The position numbers and the translations under genes were made by a program. Positions 11,425 through 24,100 of a stretch of 64,000 nucleotides of DNA are shown in pieces (the stretch's first letter is position 1; every line of letters starts with the position of its first letter). The notes below the pieces were generated by a model that ran no database searches, was not told the DNA's origin, and saw nothing but the letters and a program-made list of their open reading frames with translations. Source of the DNA: Symbiodinium natans (lineage: Eukaryota; Sar; Dinophyceae; Suessiales; Symbiodiniaceae); contig CAJNDS010002577.1 in NCBI GenBank assembly GCA_905221605.1, positions 264,001 through 328,000 of the forward strand, read 5' to 3'.

Positions 11425-13975
11425 AACTGCAAGCGCTGACCTGGAATGTTGGGGGAGCCGGGGCAACAAAGATCCTCGACATCCTCCAAATCACTTGCCG
11501 GGGGGCGGAATACACGCAAACCTTGGCCTGGTGGATGTGGTGACCCTCCAAGAGGTGATCTGCGAACCTGGCGGAGAGTTCAAAAGATTGGACCCTCGTC
11601 ATGGGGAAGCAAGCTTCGGAGTGGAGAGGTGAGGGAGTCGCATACAGACGGGAGAAGTACAACCACATGCATGTGGAAAACAAGGAGGGTGCGCTAGCCC
11701 TCGTACTGGTGGGAGGGGAGATGGGGAGGGGCGAAGGCCAGCCAAGCCCCAGTGCAAGCCAACACCCGGCCGTGGGGGTGGTATCGGTGCATCTCCCGCA
11801 CCACGCCAATGCTGCACGCACGGATCAACTGCTATCTCAATGGGAAACCAGCCTGGCTATGGGGCAAGACAAGGTCATCATGGGGGGGGACCTCAACGAG
11901 ACGTTCCTGGACTTCGAGCAGGGGGTGGCAGCAGAAACCGGCAGGGGGGAGACGGTGCTGCAATGGCTAGATGATCGGCATCTGAGGCTGCCGCTGCAGC
12001 AAATGGAAAAGCCCACCTATCATCCCTACAACAAAGCCATGAAGTCAAGAAGGCTGGACTATATCGCGGTGAAGCATCTCCGAACTGGAGAAGGCCTGGT
12101 GCTCGAAGGGACCAGAGATGTGGTCCAGTCAGACCATGACGCTGTGGCCATCCACGTGCACCACACCATTCCGGCGAAGACCAAGCTTGAAGCCACGTGG
12201 GGGCCACGCATCCTGCGGAACGATGACGAGGTCCAAGCAGGGCTTCAACAAGCAAGGCGTGGGGACCCACACAGAGTCATAGCAGAGGTCTCCAAGGCCA
12301 TCACACTCCCAGCCCCACAAGGGGGCGAACCGTGGCAGGAAAGTGCCGACCTGAAGTGCCTGAGGGCACAGGCTCGGCGAGCGCCACCTGAGGAAAGAAG
12401 AGCATGTTGGAAGAAGGTGTGGGGCACGTACAAGCAGGAGCGGCGTGCCTGGATGAAGAGGAAAGTTGAAGCTGCAGCGAGAATGAACTGGGGGGAGCTC
12501 AGAGCCTTGGGCAAGCAGGCCCAAAACAAGCAATGGGAGCATCACCTCACCAGTCAGGAGGGGTGGGAGCAGCGGCTCAAAAAGCACTTCGAAGGGACCT
12601 TTGCGACCCGTCCCAAGGAGCAAGTCAACAAGGCCTTTGACGACCTCCGACATGCTCTGAGGGGGCTATGCAAACGCACCCCATGGTCCCCCTTTGATGA
12701 AGGGGAGCTGCTAGCTGCAATGACTACCTGGGGCAGGCGAAAAGCCACAGGGGTTGACGAAGTTTCTCTCGAAGCATTAGGGGCACTCCAACAAGATGAC
12801 ACGTGGAGGGGCAGACTGCTTTACCTGTTCAACGACGTCCTGTACACAGGAAAGCTGTATGGCGATATGGGGGTTGGGATCACCATCCTCCTACCCAAGG
12901 TCACAGTCCCTGAAGAATGGGGGCAAACACGACCGATCACACTTTCGAGTGCCACCTTGAAATGGTTCTCGCAATTGCTCCTGGGGCGGTGCAGCCACCA
13001 CTTCAACCCCCTGACTGACGCCCAGTGGGCCTGGAAAGGGAAACAAGCGGAAGAACTCATCATGGTCCTCAGGAAAGTCATGAGGGTCGGGGTCGAATGG
13101 CAGCTACCAACATGGATCGCCAAGCTGGATGTGAAGAAGGCCTTCGACAGCGTCTTCCAAGAGAGTATGGGGGCCATGGTCGCCTATTGGGTTGGAGAGC
13201 GGGGAGGACGACCCTGGGAGGCCCACGCGTGGATGGCCCTATTGCAAGCGGATGCCGTGAGGGTGTCAGCGGGAGGGCAGATCATCGTGGTGGAACAAAC
13301 GACAGGAGTCAGGCAGGGGGGCCCCGACTCACCGGTGCTGTTTGCAGCACTCATGGGGCGCAACCTGCAAAGAGCACAGCTGCCCCAACAGGATGCCTCG
13401 GGGCATGGGCCCTTGTGCCCATACCACGAAGGGGCCTTTATGGACGACACGTATGTGTGGGATCATGATGCAGCGAGATTTCAGCAACGTCTGTCCAGCG
13501 TCGAGAAAGCGTTGGAGAAGGATGGTCTACAAATCCACCCCCGCAAGACAGTCATCCTCACCAATGCGCAGCAGCCTGGAAAATTCAGGATCGGGGGCGA
13601 ATGGGTCACCCCACAGAACGACCAAGGATCCTTTCACATCCTGGGAAGCCCCGTCGCCTTTAAACATCAAGTTGCCCTGCTGGTAGCAGAGATGCAGACG
13701 AGAGCCCGCAAAGCTTTTCACGCACATGCCAAGGAGCTTATGGCAGATGCCCCCCTAGGGCCAAGATTACAGCTTTTCCTGATCTATGTCAGGCCGGCAG
13801 CACTCTGGGGGTGTTCAGCGTGGCCGCCCCACGACACGTTGCTGAAAGGGGCAAATGCATGCCAACTTCACTACGTCAGGAAAATCATGAGACTGGGGCG
13901 CAAAGCTGGAGAGACGTGGGTGGACTGGAACCAGCGAAGTCTGCGAGGGGCCAGAGTCGTCCAGTCACAACCGTC
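11425..13975 (+). CDS. LINE ORF2: EEP endonuclease and reverse transcriptase (copy 1, N-terminus frameshifted)
   Basis: Encodes the replication enzyme for target-primed reverse transcription. The endonuclease starts in another frame (LTWNVGG near 11438), shifts to VVTLQEVI near 11540, and enters the long frame near 11595, so two frameshifts break its N-terminus. In the long frame (from 11601) are endonuclease motifs GGDLNETFLDF, RRLDYIAV and QSDHDAVAIHVH. Reverse-transcriptase motifs follow intact: ATGVDEVSLEAL, RPITLSS, KLDVKKAFDS (motif A, about 13122), RQGGPDSPVLF (motif B), and FMDD at 13437-13448 (motif C, where FADD or YADD is usual). The thumb and connection region runs to about 13975 (WVDWNQRSLRGARV). 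Downstream the expected C-terminus is replaced by low-complexity coding text. Confidence 0.85.
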
Positions 13976-16900
13976 ACAAGCTGCCCAACAGCCACCACAA
14001 CAGTGGGGCCACCAACCAGCCCAGCAAGGGGCGGCAGACGAGACACACCAAGGCCAGCCGTGCCCAACACAGCCCATGGCCCAACACCACCCACAGTCGA
14101 ACCCACCACAACCGTCGCTGCCGCTGCAGCCCAACAACCATCGCAGCAGTGGAGTCACCCACAAGGCCCAAGCAACCAACCACTGCACCAACAGGGAGGC
14201 CTGCCACCACCGCCGAAGAATCCACCCTGTAAACAGCCACCAATGGCCAAACCCTCGGCATTCCAAGATCAGGGGCGACCGGAGCACCCAGAGGCAAAAC
14301 CCGACCAAGACCCCTGCAGACCCAAACCCAAGCCCCCTCAGCCCCCACCTCACGGCGATGACGAACCAGCTGAAGAGCCAGACAGCAGTGTCCCTCAAGC
14401 GGGGGGCACCCCCAATCCCACTACCTCACCAGACAGCGCGGGGCAAGACGGGCCAGCACATTGGTACATGCGGGAAGGGGAAACTTTTGAGGAGGCCATG
14501 GCGCGCAGGGCCAGGAACCGCCATGAGGGAAAGGGGGAGCAGCGTATGCGCAATCGTGAACGCAAGGCGAGGGAGGCGAGAGAGAGGAAGAGGAGGCGGC
14601 AGGAAGCACAGGCATGGGGTAGAGAAGGGGGGAACACGGGGGGCGCGACCAGCAGCACACACCAGGCGCACACCAGCAGCAGCCAGGACTGGGCGGAGCT
14701 GCTCAACCGCCACAAGCAGCCCCGGCAAGGGAACCCCATGGCGACACACCAAGAACAACCCCAGGCCGACCAGTGCTCACCAACACAGCGTGAGGAACGA
14801 CCCCACCCACCGACGCAAGGGCACTGTGACCAAGGTGAAGACCGGGAGGGTGACGCCAGCGAATCGTCGGAAACCCACTGGAGCAGCAGCGCCGACGAAG
14901 AGGAGGAGGAGGGGGAGGAGGAAGAGGCAGAAGTGGAGGAGGAGGAAGGAGAGGGGTCAGACGGGCAGCGGGGAGAAGAGCACGCCACAGACCCACCACA
15001 CGCGGGGGGCACCCGCACCACACAAGCTAACCAGGCCACGGCAACCACACAACACCCACACACGGGAGGGGCCACCGGGGATGACGGGTGGGAATGGTCG
15101 CAGGACGGCCCGCCGCTACTCCCCATCCGAAAGGAAGCCCAAATCATCTTCTGGGCGGGCAAGATGGGGGAATACCTCTGGGCATTTGAGGTGGCGGACC
15201 AACACCGCAAGGTGCCGGGGGGGCAAAGAGTGAGGCAGCTAGGAAGGAACACACCCCAGAGCCCAGACCAACCACCTCCCCTCCCCATAGGGGTTCGGGG
15301 GCAACTACGCAAGCTGAGCGGACGAGACACATGGGTGATGGCAGTCACAGGGGTGGGGGGAGGAGGGGGAGAAGGAGGGGGGCAGGCGGCGAACCAACCC
15401 ACGGCAAGCAATGGGCACGTCCAACTGAGGCAGGGGCAACTTGCCAGAGTAGACCCGGACGTCTACCGAGCAGCCACCGTGGTGCCACTAGCCAAACCCG
15501 CGCCCAAGCCAAGCTATGGCCAATACCAAGAAGGAGGGGCGAGCAGCTCTGGACACCAACACGCACCGCCCACACCCCCCATCCATCCACGGACGCGGGG
15601 GCGAACCCTACGCCAGACCAACAACCAACACCGAACCAACAGCAACCCGAAGCACCCATGCAGCAGCCGCCGGGTGGACCAGGACAGGAAGAAGAGGATG
15701 AGGACGCGCTGCTGGTGCAAAAAGCACGAGGCAGAGGGGTGGGGCGAGGAGGAGGGCGTCGGTTGGGGAGAGGGAGCAAGAGGGGGCGTGAGGCAGCACC
15801 TGCGCAAGAAGCCACCAAAAAGCACAAGCCCAACCAAGAGCAGGACAGCTGGGGGGCAACCACGGCGAACACGTATATCCACGCGGCCCTGGATGCACTG
15901 CAGTCGCACAACCACACACAGACAGCCACCAGCGCCAACCACAGCACGGCTGAAGCCACGGCGCTGGCAGCAGGCAGGCAGCACCTCCGCGCGGCCCTGC
16001 AGTGCCTGAGCGCCCTGCGACCAGAGGGCGACGAACACGGGGGGGCGGAGGACGAACCACAAGGGGAGAAGGCGGAGGAAGGGCAGGGGAGCAGCAGCAG
16101 CACTGGGGCGGTGGCAATCCAGCAACTACCGGGGCCCCTCACGCACCACACAGAAGGGGGCGAACCGCCCATCCAACCAGCACCCACCACGGAACAACAC
16201 ACCCACGAAGGGACCGCCAAATTCGAAGAGGCCATCCGGCTGGCCATTCACGTGGGGCAGGGATGGGAGCAGCTCACGCTGGAGGAGAGGGTTCAAGACA
16301 TAGGGGCCATACTAGGGCTGCTGAGGCAGGGAAGGAGGTGGCTTGGGGGTCAGGAGGACGAGCAGCTGGCCGGCGGACACGCTAGGGCTGGCAGCGGGAG
16401 GGGTAGAAGCCACGGGGGGAGGAGGAGGGGGGGCGGCGTTGCAGGCCAATATCCACCCAGCACTCCGAGCACGCCGCATCCTGAGAGGGCTGCTACCCTT
16501 CACACACGGGGAAATCCAGAAAAAAAGTGGGGAAGGCGCTCCAGGCCATCGACGACTGGAGCACGCAGCTGTGGGGGGACGAACTCCTGGCAATAGAAGA
16601 CACACCTGCAGGGGGGCCGGCGGAGGAGGAAGGGGGGGGAGGGTTGACGGAGATGGGGGAAGGCACGCGCCCACCGCAGCTACACCCACACCCACAGCAC
16701 CAACCAAGGGGCAACCACCAACACCGCCAACACCAAAGCGTCGAGGGGCGAGAAGAGAACTACGATGGTGGAGAAGACGGAGCACTACTACATGATCGTG
16801 ACAATGGCACTGAGGAGATTGCGGCAACCTGTGCAGGTGGGGAAACGGGGGTGGAGGGCGAAGGAGGAGGGGACACGACAGCAGCTGGGCAGGGGCCTGA

Positions 16901-17262
16901 GGCAGTGGTGCCATACCGGCAACAACACCACCACCACCACCACCACCAGCAGCAACACCTTCCCAGCGAGAGCTCCGTGGGGGTACACCACGAAGGGGGG
17001 GGGCACTGGCTGTGCAGGGGGACTTGCAAGCCACACAAGCCACGCAGCCCTGGACACCACCGCCACTGGGGCCTCTAGCCAGACTACAAGAACCGATGAG
17101 GCGAAGATGGGAGGCGCAGAGGGGGTGGGCAGCCAACAGGAGGAGGTCCAAACAAAGGAGAAGGATGGGATTCGGGCAGCGCGCGAGAAGATCCCGGAGT
17201 GGGGCACAACGGCGGCGACGCACAAGGGCGGCTGGGCCACTGGAACTGAGAGGAGACCCTGA
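13976..17262 (+). other. Long low-complexity coding extension after the RT, in several frames
   Basis: About 3.2 kb of GC-rich sequence with long open frames on both strands. The most protein-like path is frame 2 from ~13990 to ~15590 (Pro/Gln/Thr-rich, then a basic block MRNRERKAREARERKRRRQ, an acidic Glu run near 14900-14960, then IRKEAQIIFWAGKMGEYLW), frame 1 from ~15590 to ~16400 (RGRGVGRGGGRRLGRG, then KFEEAIRLAIHVGQGWEQL), and shorter pieces in other frames to the stop at 17260-17262. It shows disordered, RGG-like, basic and acidic segments with a few possible helices. I recognise no domain. Either ORF2 carries a very long tail broken by frameshifts, or this is a third ORF. Confidence 0.45.
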
Positions 17263-18077
17263 GCACAGGCGTAGACGCGCGCATGCAGGCCTAGAGTGAA
17301 GTGAAGGGGGCTGGGCGTAGGCAAACAGGTAAGGCTACTGGGGGCGTTGTGGGGGGGGGGGCTGTTTTTGACTCTTTACCTGGGGGGCCTGCCTACGTGC
17401 ACAGTCTCACACAGCATCCTGAGGGCTAAAGGGGGGTAGTTTCGGAAGGACCTTCTGGAGGTTTAGGTTCTTGGGGGTAGGGTTTGGAGTTGCGCAGCCA
17501 CCAGGGTGTCACCACGTAGCCACCAGAGAAACCTCCATAACGGGCAAGTCGAAACACTTCGGAGGAGTTTCACCATGGTCTGGGGCTAGGGGGAGGTTGC
17601 TTTCGGCAGGTTCATGGGGGCTTTAGGCTTTGAGCTGGGGGTTGGGGAGGCCACCTGTTTGAGTAACCCAGGAAAGCTGGCCCGCACGCCTCGAGGGGAC
17701 TTGTAGGGGGTTGCCTAAGTTGTAGCTCGGAGAGGTAAGCATGGAGAGGCGTGGGGGGCGGCCTTGACCGAGCCAGTCTCACATGTGTGTGCCAAGCCCA
17801 GGTCGAAGAGGGTGAGTAGTGGGGTACGTGTGTGCTAAGTGGTTTAGGCAAGGAGTGCGATCCGGGGCTGGCAGAGCCACAGGTACAGCAGTGGCTGCTT
17901 TGAGTAGGCGCGAAAGGAGGTGAGGGAGCACAGCAGGGCCATATGGGGCAGCAGCAGCAGCAGGGGGGGGACTGGGGGCGCAAGGGTCCCGTGCTCGCTC
18001 TCCTCCGAACAACCCGACCAAAGGCCCCCCGAATACCGGGGCGGGCGAGAACGCCCGGGGGCTTGCCCCCATGCCCC
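17263..18077 (+). other. LINE copy 1 3' untranslated region with GC-rich inverted repeats
   Basis: No sense ORF. G-rich tracts (17350-17365) lead to a terminal region at ~18010-18075 that can fold into stacked hairpins (for example GAATACCGGGGCGGGCGAGA flanked by CCCC runs, and GGGGGCTTGCCCCC). LINE reverse transcriptases often recognise such 3' structures. The hairpins are followed at once by the purine repeat. Confidence 0.5.
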
Positions 18078-18137
18078 CAAGAAAGAAAGAAAGGAGGAAG
18101 AGGAGAGGGAAGAGGAGAAGAAGAAGGAAGAGAAACC
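18066..18137. repeat. (AAAG)n/purine repeat at the 3' end of LINE copy 1
   Basis: Purine-only run beginning AAGAAAGAAAGAAAGG and continuing as AGGAAG/GAGAAG. It could be a LINE tail added during target-primed reverse transcription, the other side of a split purine microsatellite, or both. Confidence 0.8.
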
Positions 18138-18139
18138 AC

Positions 18140-21100
18140 GTGACAGAGTTTCTGGAACCTCATGACGAGCCCGAAGTAGCACCAAACACTGAAGCATCGA
18201 CTGGGACAGGAGCCGAAGATCTCGCGAGATTCCTTCAGCTTCAGTCAGGAACATAGTCAGATTGAGGCATGTGGAGGATATCCCGTTCTTTGTCGAATTG
18301 TGCCGTAGGTCTGATCGACGGATGCCGCTGCGACCCAGATCACCGAATTTGCCTTTGGGCTTGCTGCTTCCTTCCGCAGGGATGCCCAGAATAAGCATTG
18401 CGAATCGCAAGCGTACGAGAGGGTCTCAGCATGGCAGGATTCGATGGGCAGACACGGCCAGCTCGCCGAAGGTCAACTTCATCAGATACTGGCCAGGCTG
18501 GCAACATGCTGCTGACAAAGCTAAACCAAAGCTTTCAACAACTCTTCCTGCGAAGCCAGTAAGCGCCCCCGTCTCTCTCTGCCAACTGCTTAGGGAAGCT
18601 TGGAATCTAGCAGCGAGTGTATTGCAATATCTCGTAGCTCTCAGTAAAGTTGCTGTGTTCTTTGTGCTGCTTTGCCACCGATACACTCCAGCCTTACGCT
18701 CAGAACCTTTGTCTTGGCCCGGAACACTGACGACATGACATTTCACAGAGGCGTTATAGCAATTTGATAGCAATTTGGAACGCGCTCTTGATCCATAAAA
18801 CCTTAAAAGGTGTGCACCATGCGGCAGGTTGTACTATTTTCCCATCATACCATGCCACGACCTCTACCCATCCCTCCGGCTCATCCTGGCGCCAGCCGAA
18901 GAGCACCACCCCAGAAGGTATCAAGCTAGGCCGCAACTGTTCGACTCGGCACAGGCATTCTGACGATGACTCTCCTTTTCAGCCTCATCAACCTTTCGTG
19001 CTGGGCTGAGCGTGTGGGCCGCTCTTTTGGGGCGATGCTCTGTCGATGCTCGGGCCAATGAGCGTTCAATGCATCTTGCGCAGGTACGGCGTCACGGCCG
19101 TGCTGGCCCTCATGCTTATGGTGCTAAATCGCCAGAGGATCCGAAGCACTTACAACTTGCCGCACAAGACGTTCCCGACTTAAAACTCAACGGAGCATTG
19201 AAAGCCTTACGTGCCCCAAAATAATAAATGATGCACATCTCTGTCAAGGTGTTCCACTTGCTCGCTGGATTGCCTCACCTGGTGCAAGCCCTTGGGGGTG
19301 CTGCATGTAGGAGGACTTGATAGGCAGAGGAGAAGCTCCAAACAGCTAAGGAAGTGTAGGAAGGCAGCAGCAGAACCAAAACACTGAACTTGAAGACCAT
19401 GAAGCCCAACAAAGTACCCTGTGATGCATGGTTGCTCCGGAAGTTCTCGGAGTGGCCCGCCAAGTCAAGGGAGAAGCATGTCTCTCCATCTGTCTAACTC
19501 AAATGTACCGCATGCACTTGCCCACTTCCCCGTGCAAACCCAAGGTTTTTTTGCCCACCCTGCGTGCAGGTCTCGGTTAGTCTCAGTTAGTCCCAGTTCG
19601 TGTCTGTTAGTGCTGCTCGTCTATTTCATGAGTGGACACGCAGCTTTGTGGCCCGGCGGTGGCTTGGACCCAGGCAGCCATGCAGGAAGCATTGCAGGTG
19701 GAGTTCATCGACAGTGCGATGGATGCCACTGCATCTTGGCAACATGAGGGATCTGAGAGGTTCTGTGAGAGATTTGAGGATATGCCAGACTCTGCCAGAT
19801 GCACAGGTTCCGAACATGATGCAGATGGGCCCGCCACCTCCTCAGACTGGTTTGTTCCGGAAGAGACTCTTCAACAGTGCTCCAAGAGAAAACCAGCAAG
19901 GATGAACAGTGCTTTCCTGACGGCCCCGGCCACAGGTGCATTGCACCGTGCATCCTTGGCTTCTCTCAACTTGTAGTAGGGCATTTTTCGGAGAAAGGTA
20001 CGGGAGGCTTCGTGCTTGTGCCAGGCCAGCTTGCTGCGGGACAGCGGAGACAACAGAGCTCATGCTGCTAGTGAGGCAGCGGACAAGTCAGGCACCCAAA
20101 CGCGGCGCAAAAAGTCTACCAGCCGCCAGTCAAAATGTACCTGGCATGCGCAATTGCGCAATAGCTGGTAGCTGTGAGTCTGCAACGCATCGAGAAATTG
20201 GACGGAAGGCCGTGAAGATAACTTCCAACATCTAGCTGTATTTGAGCTGTATTTGGCCAGGCTCAGCAGCTGCTAGCCGCTGAGAGTGCGAGGGTTGGGA
20301 CTGACAGGGTCTGCCAGACTTCTTCTGAAGAAGCGCTTTCGGCACGCCAGCAGGTTTACAGAGACGAGCTGTAAGCACTGTAAACCCCACTGCTTGTTGA
20401 TGCCCCCTGGCTATGCACAGCATTCCAAGGCGTCAGCGGTATCGAAGAGATGATGACGGAATTGGCGTGCCTCGGTGTGCCTAAGGAGCTCGCGTTCCCT
20501 ACTAGTTCCATGAAGACTCGACATCTTGTCTAGAAGCCGCCCACATGCAAACTGTGTAAAGCTCTTAGAACCATGAGGTGGCCTTGAAAAGAGCTGAGGG
20601 CCGGCCACTCAGGAGCCCTTCGGAGCCCTTCTGTTGTTTTTTTGCCTTCCGGCACCGCTTGGAGTGCACCCCAGCGTACCCCAGCTTACGTTTTGCCATC
20701 GTGGCATAGCAGAGTTCTTCCGTAGGTGTTGCATCGCTTCTTGCTCTCACAGGCCCGCTGTTCACCGAGCACACAGAGGTGGACCCTGTCCTCGGAGAGC
20801 GTGAGGAGAGACGTGGTACTTGTATCTCTGTGTAGTAGTGCTGTCCGACGTGCACATTGCCAGAAAGGCCTTGTGAATGATGCGGGGCCTAGTTGTGTCA
20901 TTTCAACTGAACCTTCATGTAAGTGTGACCTTTGTGGTAGGTGCAGCAGAGAGGTCTTGACAAAGCGACACATCCCTGTTAGACTTTGCTACTTTGGGTC
21001 ATGGTGGCTGCCAGATCAGTGCGAGAGCATCATCGATCACCACAGTAGACGTGTCTTCTTCATGCTGACAGCAGGATCGATCAGGATCGATCCAGGGCTT

Positions 21101-24100
21101 GCGAATAGCCCAGTAGCCTGTGCAGGACAGCTCCGCTGAGGAGGAAGAGCACCACCGGCATTGCTTTGTTGGAGTGGCTTGATGCCTTTGATTGGAGCCT
21201 TATACCATCATGGCATGGAAGGCTTCCTGGCGATTTGAGGCTGCCAATGCGTGCTATGACCTTAGCAATGCATGTGCCACGATTTTCGGCTCATGGAATG
21301 GGTGCGTCTTTAGCAAGCTGCACCTATCTAGCAGTGGAAGTTGGCCTGATGCAGGAGGAGCTTTCTCAGCCCCGCTGGCATGAAGAGGTGTGGCCTGGCA
21401 GGGTTGATGTTTTGCTGGCAAGTCGTCTGCCGTAAGCTCGTATTCTGTCACGCTTCGCCACATGGCAAAAACAAGCAGGAGGGCTGGTACAAGCAGGCGT
21501 GGCGGTGTGATGCGGTGTCATGCAGTGTGAGGATGCCAGGTCTTCATTTCATGAACATGCCCGTCTGCCATTCTCTGTCAGGTGGCTTTCTAGTTTTGGG
21601 GACTGGTGGGAATGGTGGGAACCGTCACATTAAGTCATCGTAAGTCTTAAGTTTGAATGATGCCGCTTTGCAGCTCTGCAGTACTTTGCAGTGCTTTGCA
21701 GGAGAGGGAGTGGGAGTCGCAGTCGTGGAACCAGCAGTGGCAGGGATGGCCAGCGGAGGCACGGGCCGCATGGACTCGCGATCTTGGCGAAACCATCTCT
21801 CATATTTTGACGCGAGCTTGCACAGAGCCATCGTCGAAGCTTCTGGTTGATGCAGGAGTCAGAGCGCTGGGTCATCGTCTCAGTTCTGTGAGTCAATCGA
21901 CAGCCCTGGCTACTAACACTCCTGCTTGCACGCTCCAAACTGTCAGCTGCAGGGCAGTGGCTGGGATGATCGTGAGGCGTCCCCCCGTTTCACGCCGTGA
22001 CCGGCTCAGAGTAAACACTCGTGCAGGATGCCAGTCAACGACAGTCCTGGGGTCATTCGCAGCGCCAGAAGGCTCCAACTCAGACAGTCGGAGACTCATT
22101 CGCGCAGCCCTGATGTTGATTTTTGTTTTATTGGTCGTGTGTCAGGACACAAGAGGGGCAGTCGAGGACGAATTTGCAGCCCTTTTGAACCTGCACAAGC
22201 TGCCTCGTCAGGAGACATGTGTCGAGAATCGTTGGACACCAGTTCTTGGGTGCAACGACAGTCAGGTCTTTCACGTTGTGTCGAGGAAGCAAGAACAACA
22301 ACTAGTGCCGGTGCTGATTACGCGGACGGGGATGCCACTGCCAGGGTGGAGGCATGGCGCTATGCACTAAGCTGTCGGCGCCCATCGTGAAGAGTTGTGG
22401 CCCTGAGAGGCGAGGCAGTCTGATGATACGCCAAAGCAGAACCGAGAGCATCACCAGCGATCCGTTCCTTGACTTTGATTATCGGGTCCATGCTCCATAA
22501 TGCGTGCTCTATAATGCATATCAAAATGCATGTTCTGCCTGCCTTAACTTGCGTTGGTGGATGTCAAGGCACCACAGACCGACGCCATCGAGGCCCGGGT
22601 GTGGCTGCCCTGCCTTGAGCTGTGCACGCTGGCTGTGGGTCGGAATTGGACTTGGGTATATCTTCAGGTATAACAGTGGTATCACTGTGTTGATGCTAGC
22701 CACAATTCCGACGGCGGAGTCTTGATGCTTGCTTTGCGTTCGGGTGATCTTCGATCCTTCAGCCGGCCCTAGGTGTCCTTGAGTCGTAGTGTTCAGCCGG
22801 AGCATCCTTGATGGCAGCTGTTCTCGCAAAGCTCGTAGCCGCGATTCTTTTGCACGAGGGATCAGATGAAGGTCCATTAGAGTGTAGGATGTATTGAGGC
22901 ATATCATATCGCAGCCCTGGGGGTTTACAGCTGCGGTTCCCGGTTTTCAGATTCCATCCAACAGCATTTACGGCATATATTGCCAATATTGCGCAAGTAC
23001 GACTGACCAGTTGGAACCTAGGCCAACACTGCGTCCGGAGCGTGCAAGCGCACAGCGCCCCGTTCACACACGAAAAGGCACAATTTGTCTCGTGTTGTCG
23101 TCACTTGGGAATTGGGAGGGCGCGTGCGCTCATCTCGGTTGTGCATCCTTCGACACCTCTTGCGGCCCTGTTGGGGCGATGCAGTGTCACGCTGGCAAGC
23201 ACCGCTCTACAAACACATGCTTCTCCTCGCTCTTTTTTGTGCGTGTTCTCACAGCCGGTGGGGGGCTCTACCTGGCTCTACACCTCTGATGCTACTGTGG
23301 GAGAACTCGCAGTAACAGCTGCATCTCAAACATCACGGCCGTGACCAGTGGACCGGTGCAGCAGAGTCCAGTTGCTCAGAGGGCTCCCAAAGGGCTCCCA
23401 AAGGGCTCACTATGAACCTGACGATCACGCGTAGCTGGCGTAGCTTTTCTCCCCGAGCAGGGGGGGGAACCCCGGAAAGAGTTGACACGGGTGTAAAGCC
23501 CCACTGAACTTCACTGAACCTTCGCCAAATGTGAAAACCCATCCCTTCCAAACTCCAGTTCCCCTTGTGCCAGACTTGGGTACCGGGGCAGAAGCTCATG
23601 GTTCGGCACAAGTTCGATGGCAAGGAGAAGCTCGGCCAGCCTATGACAAACTTTGGACTGTCGAGCAACCAAACTGTAGATGGCAGGATCGATGTATGTA
23701 TGTACCTATGTATATGTTTACGCGAAGCGTCGTATAGCTTCAGGGCACAGAGGCAATCAGTTTCATGCAAACATGTGTGGTTGCCACCACTCACTACTTT
23801 CCAATCAACTCATTGGCTCACTCATTGGCTCATTGCCTTCGGTGGGGTCGCACAAGAAAAGTGTGAAACCAAGGTACGGGGACAACTACCTGGTCCTTCA
23901 GAAGGGCGATATCCTCAGATTTGTGAAAGAGGCCCATGGGCTTCAGCACAAATCTAGGGCAGCTCAAGCTCGAACTGTAAGGTTGAGAGAAGGGGCGAGG
24001 GGAATTCTCATGATTTTTCGGTTCCTGAGAGTCTGCAGGAGCAAGACTGGGCCTTCTGCAAGCGTGCCGGACACCAAGCATGGAGCCAGCAGCCAGGAGT

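Larger units (their letters stand above)
9887..18137 (+). mobile_element. Non-LTR retrotransposon (LINE), copy 1, near full length
   Basis: An ~8.2-kb element with two main coding parts on the plus strand: a coiled-coil ORF1 and an EEP-endonuclease/reverse-transcriptase ORF2. Its start is set by the last six bases of a spliced leader (CTCAAG, 9887-9892) and by a leader block (ACGAGCGGCTCGAGCCCCAG at 9895) also found at 49271 in copy 2. Its 3' boundary is taken at the end of the purine repeat near 18137, after GC-rich inverted repeats. It differs from the R2-like family of 29-44 kb by having an N-terminal AP-type endonuclease and no C-terminal restriction-like nuclease. Two frameshifts in the endonuclease and others in the 3' coding part show it is not autonomous now. 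Confidence 0.75.

Noticed and set aside
11601-15233. Taking the whole 1210-codon frame as one ORF2 protein
   Set aside because: RT homology ends near 13975. After that another frame looks more protein-like, so the last ~420 residues of this frame are doubtful.
14395-15411. 338-codon minus-strand ORF (and other long antisense ORFs at 13871-17324)
   Set aside because: Antisense shadows of the GC-rich coding tail of the LINE; compositionally Cys/Ser/Pro-rich with no domain, and all are explained by lack of stops in GC-rich codons.
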